This document shows, piece after piece, positions 24,475-34,359 of a stretch of 64,000 nt of DNA. The notes under the pieces were generated by a model, which had not been told where the DNA came from, made no database searches, and saw nothing but the letters and a program-made list of their open reading frames with translations. The stretch is from Hymenobacter tibetensis. GTDB taxonomy: Bacteria > Bacteroidota > Bacteroidia > Cytophagales > Hymenobacteraceae. Positions within the stretch are counted from its first letter, which is position 1; each line of letters begins with the position of its first letter. The stretch covers positions 1,764,001 through 1,828,000 of the forward strand of contig NZ_CP094669.1 of the NCBI RefSeq assembly GCF_022827545.1. The letters are read 5' to 3'. Position numbers and translations under genes: made by a program.

Positions 24475-27400
24475 TTAGAAAGAAACATTCAGGCCGGTGG
24501 AGAAAATGCGCGGCACCGGGTACTGGTAGTTGGTTACTTCGGGGTCGGCGCCGGTGAACTCCTTGCTCTTCACGGTGAACAGGTTCTGGCCCTGCACATA
24601 GATGCGGACGCCCTGCACTTTCACCTTGCTGAACAAACTGTTCGGCAGCGAGTAGCCGAGCTGGAAGTTGCGCAGCTTCAGGTAAGAAGCGTTTTCGATG
24701 AAGTAGGTGGAAGCCCGGCCCTCATTATTGGTGTTGATGAGCGTGGCTGCTGGAATGGTGGAGCCGGTGTTGGTCGGCGTCCAAGCATTCAGCAGCCGCT
24801 CACCCCAGTTCTCGCCGGAAGCCAACGAGGCGAAGTCGGTGCGGAATTTGGCGTTGTTGAAGGATTGCAGGCCTTGCACGCCCTGGAAGAAAATCTGCAC
24901 GTCAAAGCCTTTGAAGCCGGCGCCCAGGTTGAGGCCGTAGTTGAAATCGGGCACGCCTTCCGTAATCCAGGTTTGGTCGAAGTTGTCCACGCGGCCGTCG
25001 CCGTTCAGGTCTTTGTAGCGCAGGCGGCCGGGCGCAGCCCCGATTTGCGTGGCGTGGCCGGTTACTTCGCCTTCGTTCTGGAAAATACCGCCGGCCACGT
25101 AGCCGTACACCGCGTTGATGGAGTGGCCCAGGCGCGTGACGTCCTGGCCGTTGCCGCCGTAGGCGTTTATCACCTCGTCGGGCAAGTAGGTGAGCTTGTT
25201 GCGGTACGTAGAAAGGTTGCCCGAGATGTTGTAGGTCAGGCCGTTAGATAGCTCGTTTTGGTAGCCGAGCACAAATTCCCAGCCCTTATTCTGGATGGAC
25301 GCGCCGTTCACGAACTGGTCGCCGCCTTCGCCCACCACGGCCAGAAACGGCAGGTTCACTAGAATGTCCTTGCTGTTCTTGACGAAGTAATCAACCGAGC
25401 CGGAGAGCTTGTTTTGCATCAGCCCGAAGTCCACGCCCACGTTGGTTTGGGTGGTGGTTTCCCACTTCAGAGCCGGGTTGGCGCGCTGGAAGCGGCGGTA
25501 GCCCGACGGCAGGTTGATGTCGTTGCCGTAGATGTCGTAGGCAGTACCCCGGTCGTACTCGAAGTTGGGGTCGATGGTGCCCAGCAACGACTGGTACAAG
25601 CCCCGCGAAGCGAAGTTGGCAATGTCCTGGTTGCCGGTCTGGCCCCAGCCGGCGCGCAGCTTCAAGTCAGTGAAAATCGGCGTGTTGTCTTTCACAAACG
25701 CCTCCTCGCTCAAACGCCAGCCGCCCGATACGGCCGGAAACACCCCAAACTTGTTGTCTTCCCCGAACCGCGACGACCCATCCCGGCGCAGCGTACCCGA
25801 CAGCAAATACCGGTCGGCGAAGGAGTAGTTGACTTTGGCGAACGTGGACGCCAGCCGGTAGGCCGTGGCCCCGCCGCCGTTGTCTTTGTTGGCCGCGCCC
25901 GCATCGAGGTAGGCGTAGTTGAGGTCTTCGCTAGCGAAATTGGTGCGCGAAGCGTACGAGCTTTCGTCGTAGTAGCTGATGCGCTCAGCCCCGGCCAGCA
26001 CGCCCAGTTGGTGCTTGCCGCCCAGCAGAATATCGTAGTTAATGGTGTTCTGCCACACCCAGTTACCCCAGAACCGGTCGTTGTTGGTGACGCGGTTATT
26101 AGCTTCGGACAGGAAGCCGGCCTGGTAGGTTTTGTAGATCTGGCGGAACTTGTAGATGCTGTAGTCGATGCCGAAGCTGCTGCGCACGTGCAGGCCCTTC
26201 AGGATTTCAGCGTCGGCGAAGAAGTTGCCGAACGCCCGGCCCGTGTTCGAGCGGTTCTGCTTGTTGTCGGTGAGCAAACGCAGCGGGTTGTCCCGGTCGC
26301 TCATGCCCGCCACGGGGCCGCCCCAACCCACGCCATCCTCGGTGCGCACCGGCACAATAGAGGGCAGCTGCGTGGTCCGGTCGCGCACTAAGTTCAAGTC
26401 GAACTCGGCCCGCTGCGACTTCACGATGGTTAGGTTTTCCCCGATTTTCAGGCGGCCATTCAGGAAGTTATAGTCGGTGTTGAGGCGCGCCGTGTACCGG
26501 TCGAAGCCCGAGTATTTCAGCGTGCCCGAGTTGTCGTAGTAGTTCACCGAGAACAAGGCACTGCCCCGCTCACCGCCGCTGCTCACGCTCAGGTTGTAGC
26601 TCTGAATCAGAGCGTTCTGCTGCGTTTCCTTGAACCAGTCGGTATCGGAAGCGCGCTGGGTACGGTTGGCGTCAATGAACTCGGGTACGGTCACGCCATT
26701 GAGCACCGGCCGGCCGTTGGCGCCGATGCTGGTTTGGAAGTTGTAGTACGGCAGGCTGGGCGTGGTGCCGTCGTTGATGGCGGCTTGGCCATACACCCGG
26801 CCGTAGTCCAGCGTGTTGAGCAGTTTGATGTGCGGGCCCGGCGTCTGGAGCGTGAAGAAGGTCGAGAAATCAACCTTGGTGGCGCCCAGCTTGCCGCGCT
26901 TGGTGGTGATGATAATTACGCCGTTGGAAGCGCGCGAGCCGTAGATGCTGGCCGCTGAGGCGTCTTTGAGCACCTGAATGCTCTCGATGTCGTTCTGGTT
27001 GATTTGGTTGATGCCTTCCCGCGTCGGAATGCCGTCGATAACGTAGAGCGGGTCGTTGTTGCCGAGCGTGCCAATGCCGCGGATGCGCACCGTGGCCGAA
27101 CTGCCTGGTGCCCCGTCGGAGTTGATTTGCACGCCGGCCACCCGGCCTTGCAAGTTGCGGGTCACGTCGTTGGAGGCCATGTCCCGGATTTCCTCGGTTT
27201 TCACCACCGCCACTGCCCCGGTCAGGTCGGCTTTGCGCTGGGTTTGGTAGCCGGTTACTACCACCTCGTCGAGCGCCGCCGCGTCGGTAACCAACGCAAT
27301 GGTGAACGTGGTCTGGCCGGTTACGGGTACCTCTTGGGGTTTGTAGCCGATGTAGGAAACGAGCAGGGTCGCGCCTTCGGGAACGGTGAGTTTGAAGTCG

Positions 27401-27636
27401 CCCTCGGGGCCAGTACTGGTGCCAATGGTAGTGCCTTTCACCACCACCGTAACGCCCGGCAGCGCGCCGCCTTTGTCGTCGGTTACGCGGCCACTGATGG
27501 TTACGTCGGCCAGCGCGCCGGCCTCAACAGCGGCGGTAAGTGCGGCAGCTTGGGCGGGGGCGGCAACGGCCAGCGGCAGGGCGGAAAGCAGCGTCAGCCC
27601 GACGGCTTGCCGCAGCAATGGTATTGGTTGTTTCAT
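24475..27636 (-). CDS. SusC/RagA TonB-linked outer-membrane transporter
   Basis: A 1053-residue protein starting at the ATG complementary to 27634-27636; the open frame upstream gives an unlikely 61-residue extension. A signal peptide (about 1-32) precedes a carboxypeptidase-like regulatory domain (about 50-125, VTISGRVTDDKGGALPGVTV), a plug (about 140-245) with the SusC signature ASNGVIIITTKRGK, and a long barrel that ends PRIFSTGLNVSF. SusC imports oligosaccharide using TonB energy, with SusD as its lid. The order susC-susD and the regulator upstream match a polysaccharide utilisation locus. Its cargo is probably levan- or inulin-type oligosaccharide. Confidence 0.96.
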   Translation of the reverse strand: MKQPIPLLRQAVGLTLLSALPLAVAAPAQAAALTAAVEAGALADVTISGRVTDDKGGALPGVTVVVKGTTIGTSTGPEGDFKLTVPEGATLLVSYIGYKPQEVPVTGQTTFTIALVTDAAALDEVVVTGYQTQRKADLTGAVAVVKTEEIRDMASNDVTRNLQGRVAGVQINSDGAPGSSATVRIRGIGTLGNNDPLYVIDGIPTREGINQINQNDIESIQVLKDASAASIYGSRASNGVIIITTKRGKLGATKVDFSTFFTLQTPGPHIKLLNTLDYGRVYGQAAINDGTTPSLPYYNFQTSIGANGRPVLNGVTVPEFIDANRTQRASDTDWFKETQQNALIQSYNLSVSSGGERGSALFSVNYYDNSGTLKYSGFDRYTARLNTDYNFLNGRLKIGENLTIVKSQRAEFDLNLVRDRTTQLPSIVPVRTEDGVGWGGPVAGMSDRDNPLRLLTDNKQNRSNTGRAFGNFFADAEILKGLHVRSSFGIDYSIYKFRQIYKTYQAGFLSEANNRVTNNDRFWGNWVWQNTINYDILLGGKHQLGVLAGAERISYYDESSYASRTNFASEDLNYAYLDAGAANKDNGGGATAYRLASTFAKVNYSFADRYLLSGTLRRDGSSRFGEDNKFGVFPAVSGGWRLSEEAFVKDNTPIFTDLKLRAGWGQTGNQDIANFASRGLYQSLLGTIDPNFEYDRGTAYDIYGNDINLPSGYRRFQRANPALKWETTTQTNVGVDFGLMQNKLSGSVDYFVKNSKDILVNLPFLAVVGEGGDQFVNGASIQNKGWEFVLGYQNELSNGLTYNISGNLSTYRNKLTYLPDEVINAYGGNGQDVTRLGHSINAVYGYVAGGIFQNEGEVTGHATQIGAAPGRLRYKDLNGDGRVDNFDQTWITEGVPDFNYGLNLGAGFKGFDVQIFFQGVQGLQSFNNAKFRTDFASLASGENWGERLLNAWTPTNTGSTIPAATLINTNNEGRASTYFIENASYLKLRNFQLGYSLPNSLFSKVKVQGVRIYVQGQNLFTVKSKEFTGADPEVTNYQYPVPRIFSTGLNVSF

Positions 27637-27982
27637 GGGAATTTGAGGGATGTGGAAGACAGTGGAAAGTATGGTTCGGAAAGCAGCCGGCGCCCCTATA
27701 CAGCACCGCCGCGCCACCCGCCGCCTGCCCCACGTAAGCGGGGAGAGGCAGCAAGCGGCGCGGCGGTGGAAGCAGGAGGGTAGGTAGTTTTCATAGCTGA
27801 ATCGATACCCAAAGGTCACCGTAAACCCAGCCCTCGTCTTGCTTTAATCACTCAAAGTCTTTCAATAATTACACACTATTTAATTGAAGTGTAATGGACT
27901 GTTATAGAGTGTTATAAAAGAAAAAAGCGGCACCCGATTTTGGCGCCGCTTTCGATAATGATACCTGATTTCAACTTTTGAT
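27637..27982. other. Intergenic region upstream of susC
   Basis: Between the regulator stop codon and the susC start. It contains the regulator terminator (27921-27953) and an AT-rich tract (about 27835-27925), and should hold the susC promoter and the binding sites of the hybrid regulator. I cannot identify those sites by eye. Confidence 0.5.
27921..27953 (-). terminator. Terminator after the hybrid regulator
   Basis: The stem AAAGCGGC / GCCGCTTT, with inner pairs CACC / GGCG, is followed on the minus strand by T-rich DNA (TTTTTTCTTTTA). It ends the regulator transcript before susC. Confidence 0.75.
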
Positions 27983-30793
27983 TCACACGCTGGGCGTGGT
28001 GTGCAGGGCCCGGAACTCGGAGGGCGACACCTGGTATCGCGCCTTGAAGCTAGTGGAGAAGTAAGACGGCGACGAGAAGCCCAATTGGTAGGCCACTTCG
28101 GCAATAGTTTGCTCGTCGTCGAGCAGGAGCTGGCGGGCCTTGGTGAGCCGGATGCCTTGGATGAAATCGGTGACGCCAGTGCCCAGTACGGCCTTTACTT
28201 TGCGGTACAGCTGCACCCTGGAAATGCCCAGGCTGCGGGCCACATCTTCCACGCTCAAATCGGAGCGGCCGAGGTTGGCTTCCACAATGGCGGTGAGGTC
28301 GGCCAGGAATTTTTGGTCCACCCGCTGGGGCGCCACCGTCACCGTATCCACGCTCAACTCGCGCCGGAAATGCTCGCGCATTTTGTCGCGGTTGGCCAGC
28401 AGGGTGCGCAAGCTTTCGAGCAGGAAAGTGGGGTTGAACGGCTTGGTTAAATACAGGTCGGCGCCGGCTTGCACACCTTCCACTTGCTGCTCGGGCGCGT
28501 TGCGGGCCGTGAGCAGCACCACCGGAATGTGCGAGGTGCGCCAGTCGCCTTTCAGCTGGGCCACCACGTCGAGTCCACTGATTTCGGGCAGCATCACGTC
28601 GCACACAATCAGGTCGGGAATGGATTCGGCAGCGAGGCGCAACCCCGTGGCTCCATCGAAAGCCGAGCTCACCTGGAAATGCGGTTGCAGCTTCTGCGTG
28701 AGGAAGGCGTTGACGTCGGGGTTGTCTTCAATCACCAGCACCAGCGCCTCGCTGCTGGCCAGCGTTGGCAACTCGCCCACGGTGGCGGGCGCGGCGGAAA
28801 TGCCTTCTTCCAGGGCAAAGGCCGGCGTAACCTGTGGCGCAGCATCCAGCTGCTTCAGCGCTGGCGGCAGTTCCAGCGGCAAGGTCACGACGAACGTACT
28901 GCCCTGGCCCGGCTGGCTGGTGAAGGTGAGCTGCCCGAGGTGCAGGCGGGTGAGGCCCAGCGCCAAGGCCAGCCCCATGCCCGAGCCCCGTGCCGCCGAC
29001 TGCTGCCCCTGATAAAACCACTCGAAAATGTGCGCCCGGTCCTGCTCCGAGATACCCCGGCCGGTGTCTTCCACGCTCACCCGTACGCTGTTCTCGGCGG
29101 GCACCAGCTGCAAGCTCACCGTAATCTGGCCCCGGTCGGGCGTGAATTTCAGGGCGTTGCTGAGTAGGTTGAAGAACACCTTGTCGAGAATATTAACGTC
29201 GAACCACAGCCGAATAACCGGCTCGGCGGGCAGGAAGCGGAGGGTGATACCGCGCTGCCGGGCTGGCTTCTCGAACACGTCCATGATTTCGCGCACGAAA
29301 GCCACGAGGTTGCCCTCAGTGGCGCGCACTGGCATCTTGCCCACGTCAATCTTACGGAAGTCCATGAGCTGATTCACCAGCTGCAACAGCCGCTGGGCGT
29401 TGCGCCGGATCAGCCCCAGGTCGTGGCGGTGGGTGGCGGGCAGGTCGGTGTGGCCGGTCAGCATTTCCTCCACGGGCCCCAGAATCAGGGTGAGCGGGGT
29501 GCGCAGCTCGTGCGAGAAGTTGGTGAAGAAGCGCAGCTTGGCCTCGGTTTCCACCTTGGCCCGCTCAGCAAATTCCTGCAACTGGTTGCGCTGCGACCTG
29601 ATTTCCTGGTTCTGCTTGCCCAGCGTTTGGTTGATGCGGCGGTTCACGCGGAACGCCCGGAAGGCCAGCAGCCCCAGCACCGCCGCTCCGAGCAGCGCCG
29701 CGGCCAGCACGTACAGTACGGTTTGCTGGCTGGCGTAGGTGTCGCGCTGCTGCCGCAGGAGCTGCTGCTGCCGCTGAATATCCTGCTGCTGGCTGGCAAG
29801 CTTCTCGGTCTGTAGCTTCATGATCAGTACGTTGGTCGAGTCGATGACCAGCGTGCCGAGGGTGTTTTCTTTATCGTAGGGCTGCTTGCGCAGGATGCGC
29901 ATGGCGGTGCGGATGGCTTCCTCGCCGCCCGGTGCGTAAAGCAGGGTGGCGTTAATCACGCCGTCCTGCACCAATTGGATCCCGCCATGGATGCCCGGTA
30001 GCCCGTCCACGCCCACAATCTTCACCCGTTGGCTTAAGCCCAGCTGCTTGCACACCTGGTAGGCGCCCAGGGCCAGCCGGTCGTTGTGCGCGAAAATCAA
30101 ATCCACGTCGGGGTGCTGGCGCAGGACGGCGGGCAGGCGGGCCAGCACCGAGGGCCGCTCCCAGTTGCTGTTGACTTCGCCCACCAACTGCACGTCGGGG
30201 TGCGTGGCCAGAGCTTTCGTGAAGCCCCGGTGTCGGTCTACGGCGGGAGAAGTACCGGGCGCGCCCAGCACTTCCAGCACCTTCCCGCGCTGGCCCAGCA
30301 GGTTGGCCACGTAGTTGCCGGCCATGCGGCCCACTTCCTCGTTGTTGCCGCCCACGTAGGCCGTGTAGAGTTTGGAGGTGGTGCGCCTATCGAGGATAAC
30401 CACCGGAATACCGCGGTTGTACACCTCTTCAATAATAGGCGTAACCGGCTCGGTTTCGTTGGCCGAAACAATCAGCAGATCAATGCCTTCCTTGAGAAAT
30501 TCCTTGATCTGCTGTTCTTGTAAGGCGCTGTTGTACTTGGCGTCCTTCATGCGGAAGCTGACCTCAGGATAGAAGCTCAGTTCCTTGTTCATGCCCGCTA
30601 GCATGGCCTGCCGCCAAGCGTCGCCGTTGGTGCACTGCGAAAACCCGATGCGGTACGTGGGCATGGGCTTCTGCTGCGTGCAGCTTGCCAGTGCGCCCAA
30701 TAAGCTGAACAGCATCAGCCAGTAAGCATAAAAATCCCGGCGCAGTTGATTTCTCGGGGAGAAGGGGCGCAGAGGACCAAGCGTTGCTTTCAT
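27983..30793 (-). CDS. Hybrid two-component regulator with periplasmic sugar-binding domain (fructan-locus regulator, BT1754-like)
   Basis: A 936-residue one-protein signalling system. An N-terminal membrane/lipobox-like segment ends LGALASC (Cys38). A periplasmic-binding-protein domain of the ribose/LacI type covers about 45-320 (YRIGFSQCTNGDAWRQAM, VVILDRRTT, FAHNDRLALGAYQVC). One membrane helix (about 358-380) leads to HisKA with His428 (NFSHELRTP), HATPase, a receiver with CDVMLPEISG, and an AraC-type HTH (about 830-930, YQLGFSSPSYFSTSFKARY). This build differs from the common YYY-type hybrid sensors and matches the Bacteroides thetaiotaomicron fructan regulator BT1754, whose sensor binds fructose. 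It most likely activates the downstream susC-to-GH32 genes in response to fructose. Confidence 0.93.
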   Translation of the reverse strand: MKATLGPLRPFSPRNQLRRDFYAYWLMLFSLLGALASCTQQKPMPTYRIGFSQCTNGDAWRQAMLAGMNKELSFYPEVSFRMKDAKYNSALQEQQIKEFLKEGIDLLIVSANETEPVTPIIEEVYNRGIPVVILDRRTTSKLYTAYVGGNNEEVGRMAGNYVANLLGQRGKVLEVLGAPGTSPAVDRHRGFTKALATHPDVQLVGEVNSNWERPSVLARLPAVLRQHPDVDLIFAHNDRLALGAYQVCKQLGLSQRVKIVGVDGLPGIHGGIQLVQDGVINATLLYAPGGEEAIRTAMRILRKQPYDKENTLGTLVIDSTNVLIMKLQTEKLASQQQDIQRQQQLLRQQRDTYASQQTVLYVLAAALLGAAVLGLLAFRAFRVNRRINQTLGKQNQEIRSQRNQLQEFAERAKVETEAKLRFFTNFSHELRTPLTLILGPVEEMLTGHTDLPATHRHDLGLIRRNAQRLLQLVNQLMDFRKIDVGKMPVRATEGNLVAFVREIMDVFEKPARQRGITLRFLPAEPVIRLWFDVNILDKVFFNLLSNALKFTPDRGQITVSLQLVPAENSVRVSVEDTGRGISEQDRAHIFEWFYQGQQSAARGSGMGLALALGLTRLHLGQLTFTSQPGQGSTFVVTLPLELPPALKQLDAAPQVTPAFALEEGISAAPATVGELPTLASSEALVLVIEDNPDVNAFLTQKLQPHFQVSSAFDGATGLRLAAESIPDLIVCDVMLPEISGLDVVAQLKGDWRTSHIPVVLLTARNAPEQQVEGVQAGADLYLTKPFNPTFLLESLRTLLANRDKMREHFRRELSVDTVTVAPQRVDQKFLADLTAIVEANLGRSDLSVEDVARSLGISRVQLYRKVKAVLGTGVTDFIQGIRLTKARQLLLDDEQTIAEVAYQLGFSSPSYFSTSFKARYQVSPSEFRALHTTPSV

Positions 30794-31401
30794 AATAGAC
30801 GCTCTTGTGCTGCCAAGAGTATCTCAAAGCTAAACAAGTTTTCAGGCCGATGCGAGCATGCCACTTGCGAAGCAACTCAAGCTCAACGCTATTATCCGTT
30901 CTGTGTCTACTCGCAGTGCAGGGTGGTAAGCTTAAATAGCAGGCAATGTGGTGCACCAGCGAAATAGCCCTTCAACTTCTTATTGCCTTGGCTACTATAT
31001 ACTATGTGTCTTGCTGGGCGCTTATTTAAAATTATATAGATTGCCAAGATAATGCTAAAAGGATTTAGCATTATCTTGGCAATCCGTAGTCTGCTGTTCG
31101 CTCATGCTCGGTTGTTGCCTGGTGTGGGAGCAGGGTAGTTGCCACACCTTATGTGTTCCGCAACAGCAACCACTCTATGCTTCACTCAAAAAACTGCCTT
31201 ATTCATGTCCTCGTAGCTCCGACTTAACTGTTCGTTTTCAGCTTACTAGCTTCGCCGCAGACGCTGCTCGCTTGGCACCGCTTCAAGGGGGTGTAACCCC
31301 AGCCGTGGTAGGTGCTCCCGCTAAGCTGAACGCTTATTGCTTTCTAAAACCCGCTCACCTTTAGTTTACTTATGTTCCGCACTCACCATCGAAAAAGTCC
31401 C
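30794..31401. other. Divergent intergenic region between the regulator and the beta-mannosidase
   Basis: About 600 bp without a convincing gene. It must carry two divergent promoters. The only strong structure is the perfect hairpin at 31039-31084. The short open frames here have no protein-like composition. Confidence 0.5.
31039..31084. repeat. Perfect 21-bp inverted repeat with AGGA loop
   Basis: GATTGCCAAGATAATGCTAAA is followed by AGGA and then its exact reverse complement. It lies in AT-rich DNA with no gene end nearby on either strand and no following T run, so it is not an obvious terminator. Confidence 0.85.
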
Positions 31402-33978
31402 ATGCCCGCGTTGAAAAAGTTATGTTGGTTGCTGATTTGCGGTCTGTTTTATAGCAGCGCCAACGCGCAACAAGCCCTGCCCCTTAGCGGCAAGTGGGAG
31501 TTCCGCAAAGCCAACGACAGCAAATGGGGTGCGGCCACCGTGCCCGGCACCGTGCACACCGATTTGCTGGCCACCAAGCAAATCCAAGACCCGTTCTACC
31601 GCGTCAACGAGAAAGACCAGCAATGGATTGGCAAAACCGATTGGGAATACAAAACCACGTTTGCCGTCGATGCCAACCAACTCAAGAGCGACAAACTGTA
31701 CTTGGTGTTTGAGGGCTTGGACACCTACGCCGATGTATATGTGAACGACGTGAAGGTGCTGGTGGCCGACAACATGTTTCGGCAGTGGAAAAAAGACGTC
31801 AAGCCGCAACTCAAAGCCGGCAATAACGCCTTGCGGGTGTATTTCCATGCTCCCATGGTGAAGGGCGACGAGCTATTTAAGAGCCTGCCGTTTCAGGTGC
31901 CCGCCAGCGACAACGACCAGGCTGGCCCCGGCGAAAACAGAGTGAGCGTGTTCACGCGCAAGGCCGGCTACCACTACGGCTGGGACTGGGGTCCGCGCCT
32001 AGTTACCTCTGGTATCTGGCGCCCCGTGTACTTGGTGCCTATGAGCGTAGCGCACATTCAGGACCTGTTCATCAAGCAGAAAAAACTAACCACCGAGCAG
32101 GCCGATTTAGAGGCCCGCTTGGAAGTGGAAAGCCTAACGGCCGGCGCCAAACAGCTGGAAGTAACCGTGGATGGCGCGTCGGCGCCCGTTTATTCGCAGC
32201 CGGTATTCCTGGATAAAGGCATCAACCACTTGGTGTGCAGCTTCGTGCTGCCCAAGCCCGAGCTGTGGTGGCCCAATGGCTACGGCGCGCAAAAGCTCTA
32301 CACGTTCCGGGCGGTGTTGAAAGACGGAGCCAAGGCCTTGACCGAGAAGCAGGTCCGCCGCGGTATGCGGACGGTGGAAGTGGTGCAGGAGACGGGCCCG
32401 AAAGCCAACTCGTTCTACTTCCTGGTGAACGGAGTGAAGATGTTCATGAAGGGGGCCAACTACATTCCGCAAGACAACTTCCTGCCCCGCGTGAATAAGG
32501 CCCGCTACGAGCACGTCATCAATACGGCCGTGGCCAGCAACATGAACATGCTGCGGGTATGGGGCGGGGGCATCTACGAAAACGACCTGTTCTACGACCT
32601 CTGCGACGAGAAAGGCATTATGATTTGGCAGGACTTTATGTTTGCCTGTGCCATGGTGCCCCCGCTGGAAAACCACAAGCAGAACATCTACGAGGAAGCC
32701 GTGGAAAACGTGAAGCGCCTGCGCAATCACCCGGCCATTGCCATGTGGTGCGGCAACAACGAAATAGCGGCTTACATGGGCTCCAACTACTGGGGGACGG
32801 CCAAGAACGCCTTCCGCAACCGCCAAGATTCCATGACCATTGTCAACACCTATAAGGAGGTGTTCCACAGTATTTTGCCCGCCGTGGTGAAAGGTTACGA
32901 CGACGAGAAATTTTACTGGTCGACGTCGCCGCAGCCTACCAACTGGTCGCACACCAACCGCGATAGCCGCACCTCTGGCGACGTGCACTACTGGGAAGTG
33001 TGGGGCGGCAAGAAGCCTATCGAGCTGTACTTAAAGAACGTTGGACCGTTCATGAGCGAGTACGGCTTCCAGTCGTTCCCGGACATGCAAACCATCAAGG
33101 GCTTTGCAACACCCCAGGACTATGATATCAACTCCGAGATTATGAAGTCGCACCAGCGCTCCTACGTGGGCAATGGTGCTATTCTGCAGTACATGGAAGC
33201 TTGGTACAAGGTCCCTAAGGCTTTTCCTAACTTCCTGTACACTGGCCAAGTGCTGCAGGCCGAGGCTATTAAGCTAGCCATTGAAGCCCACCGTCGGGCC
33301 AAGCCGTATTGCATGGGCTCGTTGTACTGGCAAATCGACGACTGCTGGCCCGCTGCCTCGTGGTCGAGCATGGACTATAACGGCTATTGGAAGGCGCAGC
33401 AGTACGAGTCGAAGCGGGCCTTCGAGGCCATGCTAGTTTCCCCAATTGTCACCAACGACTCTGTGCAGATATATGTAGTATCCGACAAGCTGCAACCTGT
33501 AAGTGGGCAGCTGCACATCCGGCTGCTGGATTTCGCTGGCAAGGTGCTCAACGAAAGCAAGACGAACCTCACGGTGCCAGCCAACACTAGTACCAACGTG
33601 TACCGGGTGCCAGTGAAGGACGTGCTGAAAGGCGCCGCCCCGACCAACGTGGTGCTAGACATCCGGCTGACAAGTCAAAACCAAGAGGTAGCTCAGAATT
33701 GCTTGTACTTTGAGCTGCCTAAAAACTTGAAGCTTAACAAAGCGCCCATCAGCTACACGCTGGCCAAAGGCAAGGAGAAGGGTGCCTACGTGCTGAAGGT
33801 TTCGGCAGCGCAGTTAGCAAAGAACCTGCGGGTTTCGGCCGGCGACGATGCCATCATCTTCTCCGATAACTATTTCGATCTGTTGCCTGGTCAAGCTCGG
33901 GAAATCACGTTCACCTCAAGTAAGGCGTTGAAGAAAAGCGACATTACCTTCCTTTCCATCAACGAGTCGGCCCAGTAA
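31402..33978 (+). CDS. Glycoside hydrolase family 2, beta-mannosidase
   Basis: An 858-residue exported enzyme; the ATG at 31402 begins a signal peptide (KKLCWLLICGLFYSSANAQ). The sugar-binding domain (about 25-200), immunoglobulin-like domain, TIM barrel (about 310-620) and C-terminal sandwich follow in family order. The barrel shows LRVWGGGIYENDLFYDLCDEKG, acid/base Glu454 in MWCGNNE, and nucleophile Glu553 in FMSEYGFQSFP, as in GH2 beta-mannosidases. These release mannose from the non-reducing end of beta-mannosides. It is divergent from the fructan regulator and followed by a terminator, so it is probably its own unit. Confidence 0.93.
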   Translation: MPALKKLCWLLICGLFYSSANAQQALPLSGKWEFRKANDSKWGAATVPGTVHTDLLATKQIQDPFYRVNEKDQQWIGKTDWEYKTTFAVDANQLKSDKLYLVFEGLDTYADVYVNDVKVLVADNMFRQWKKDVKPQLKAGNNALRVYFHAPMVKGDELFKSLPFQVPASDNDQAGPGENRVSVFTRKAGYHYGWDWGPRLVTSGIWRPVYLVPMSVAHIQDLFIKQKKLTTEQADLEARLEVESLTAGAKQLEVTVDGASAPVYSQPVFLDKGINHLVCSFVLPKPELWWPNGYGAQKLYTFRAVLKDGAKALTEKQVRRGMRTVEVVQETGPKANSFYFLVNGVKMFMKGANYIPQDNFLPRVNKARYEHVINTAVASNMNMLRVWGGGIYENDLFYDLCDEKGIMIWQDFMFACAMVPPLENHKQNIYEEAVENVKRLRNHPAIAMWCGNNEIAAYMGSNYWGTAKNAFRNRQDSMTIVNTYKEVFHSILPAVVKGYDDEKFYWSTSPQPTNWSHTNRDSRTSGDVHYWEVWGGKKPIELYLKNVGPFMSEYGFQSFPDMQTIKGFATPQDYDINSEIMKSHQRSYVGNGAILQYMEAWYKVPKAFPNFLYTGQVLQAEAIKLAIEAHRRAKPYCMGSLYWQIDDCWPAASWSSMDYNGYWKAQQYESKRAFEAMLVSPIVTNDSVQIYVVSDKLQPVSGQLHIRLLDFAGKVLNESKTNLTVPANTSTNVYRVPVKDVLKGAAPTNVVLDIRLTSQNQEVAQNCLYFELPKNLKLNKAPISYTLAKGKEKGAYVLKVSAAQLAKNLRVSAGDDAIIFSDNYFDLLPGQAREITFTSSKALKKSDITFLSINESAQ

Positions 33979-34359
33979 AGAAGTTCGGCTAACCTGCCGC
34001 CAGATAGCAAGCAAAAGCCCCTCACTAGAGGGGCTTTTGTTTTTGCTGGTTTGCTTCAACCCAATGAAAACGAAGAGAGAACAGCAATTAAAAGAAGCTA
34101 TATGCTATAGATAAAACATTGATTGTGAGATGAAAGCAAGTAAATTCAAGAATTATTATTTTATATTATACCAGGAAACGATAAATAAAATTTATTAGGC
34201 TATTTCAAGATATGATTATACATTAGGGCGAGCATGCTTATGTACGCCATTTTGCACAATGGCATTATATTATTTGCTATATCCTATATTGTGCTAGTAT
34301 AGAGTATAGCGAATTACGTTTTGATCCCTTTTACTGTCTCCAAAACCATCCTCGCTTCT
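33979..34359. other. AT-rich intergenic stretch upstream of the metalloprotease-like lipoprotein
   Basis: After the terminator at 34012-34040 the DNA is markedly more AT-rich than the rest of the window up to about 34320. It includes a small inverted repeat GCCATTTTGCACAATGGC near 34246. No gene is visible. It probably contains the promoter of the next gene. Confidence 0.5.
34012..34040 (+). terminator. Rho-independent terminator after the beta-mannosidase gene
   Basis: CAAAAGCCCCTC / GAGGGGCTTTTG with a 4-base loop, followed by TTTTTG. Confidence 0.88.
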
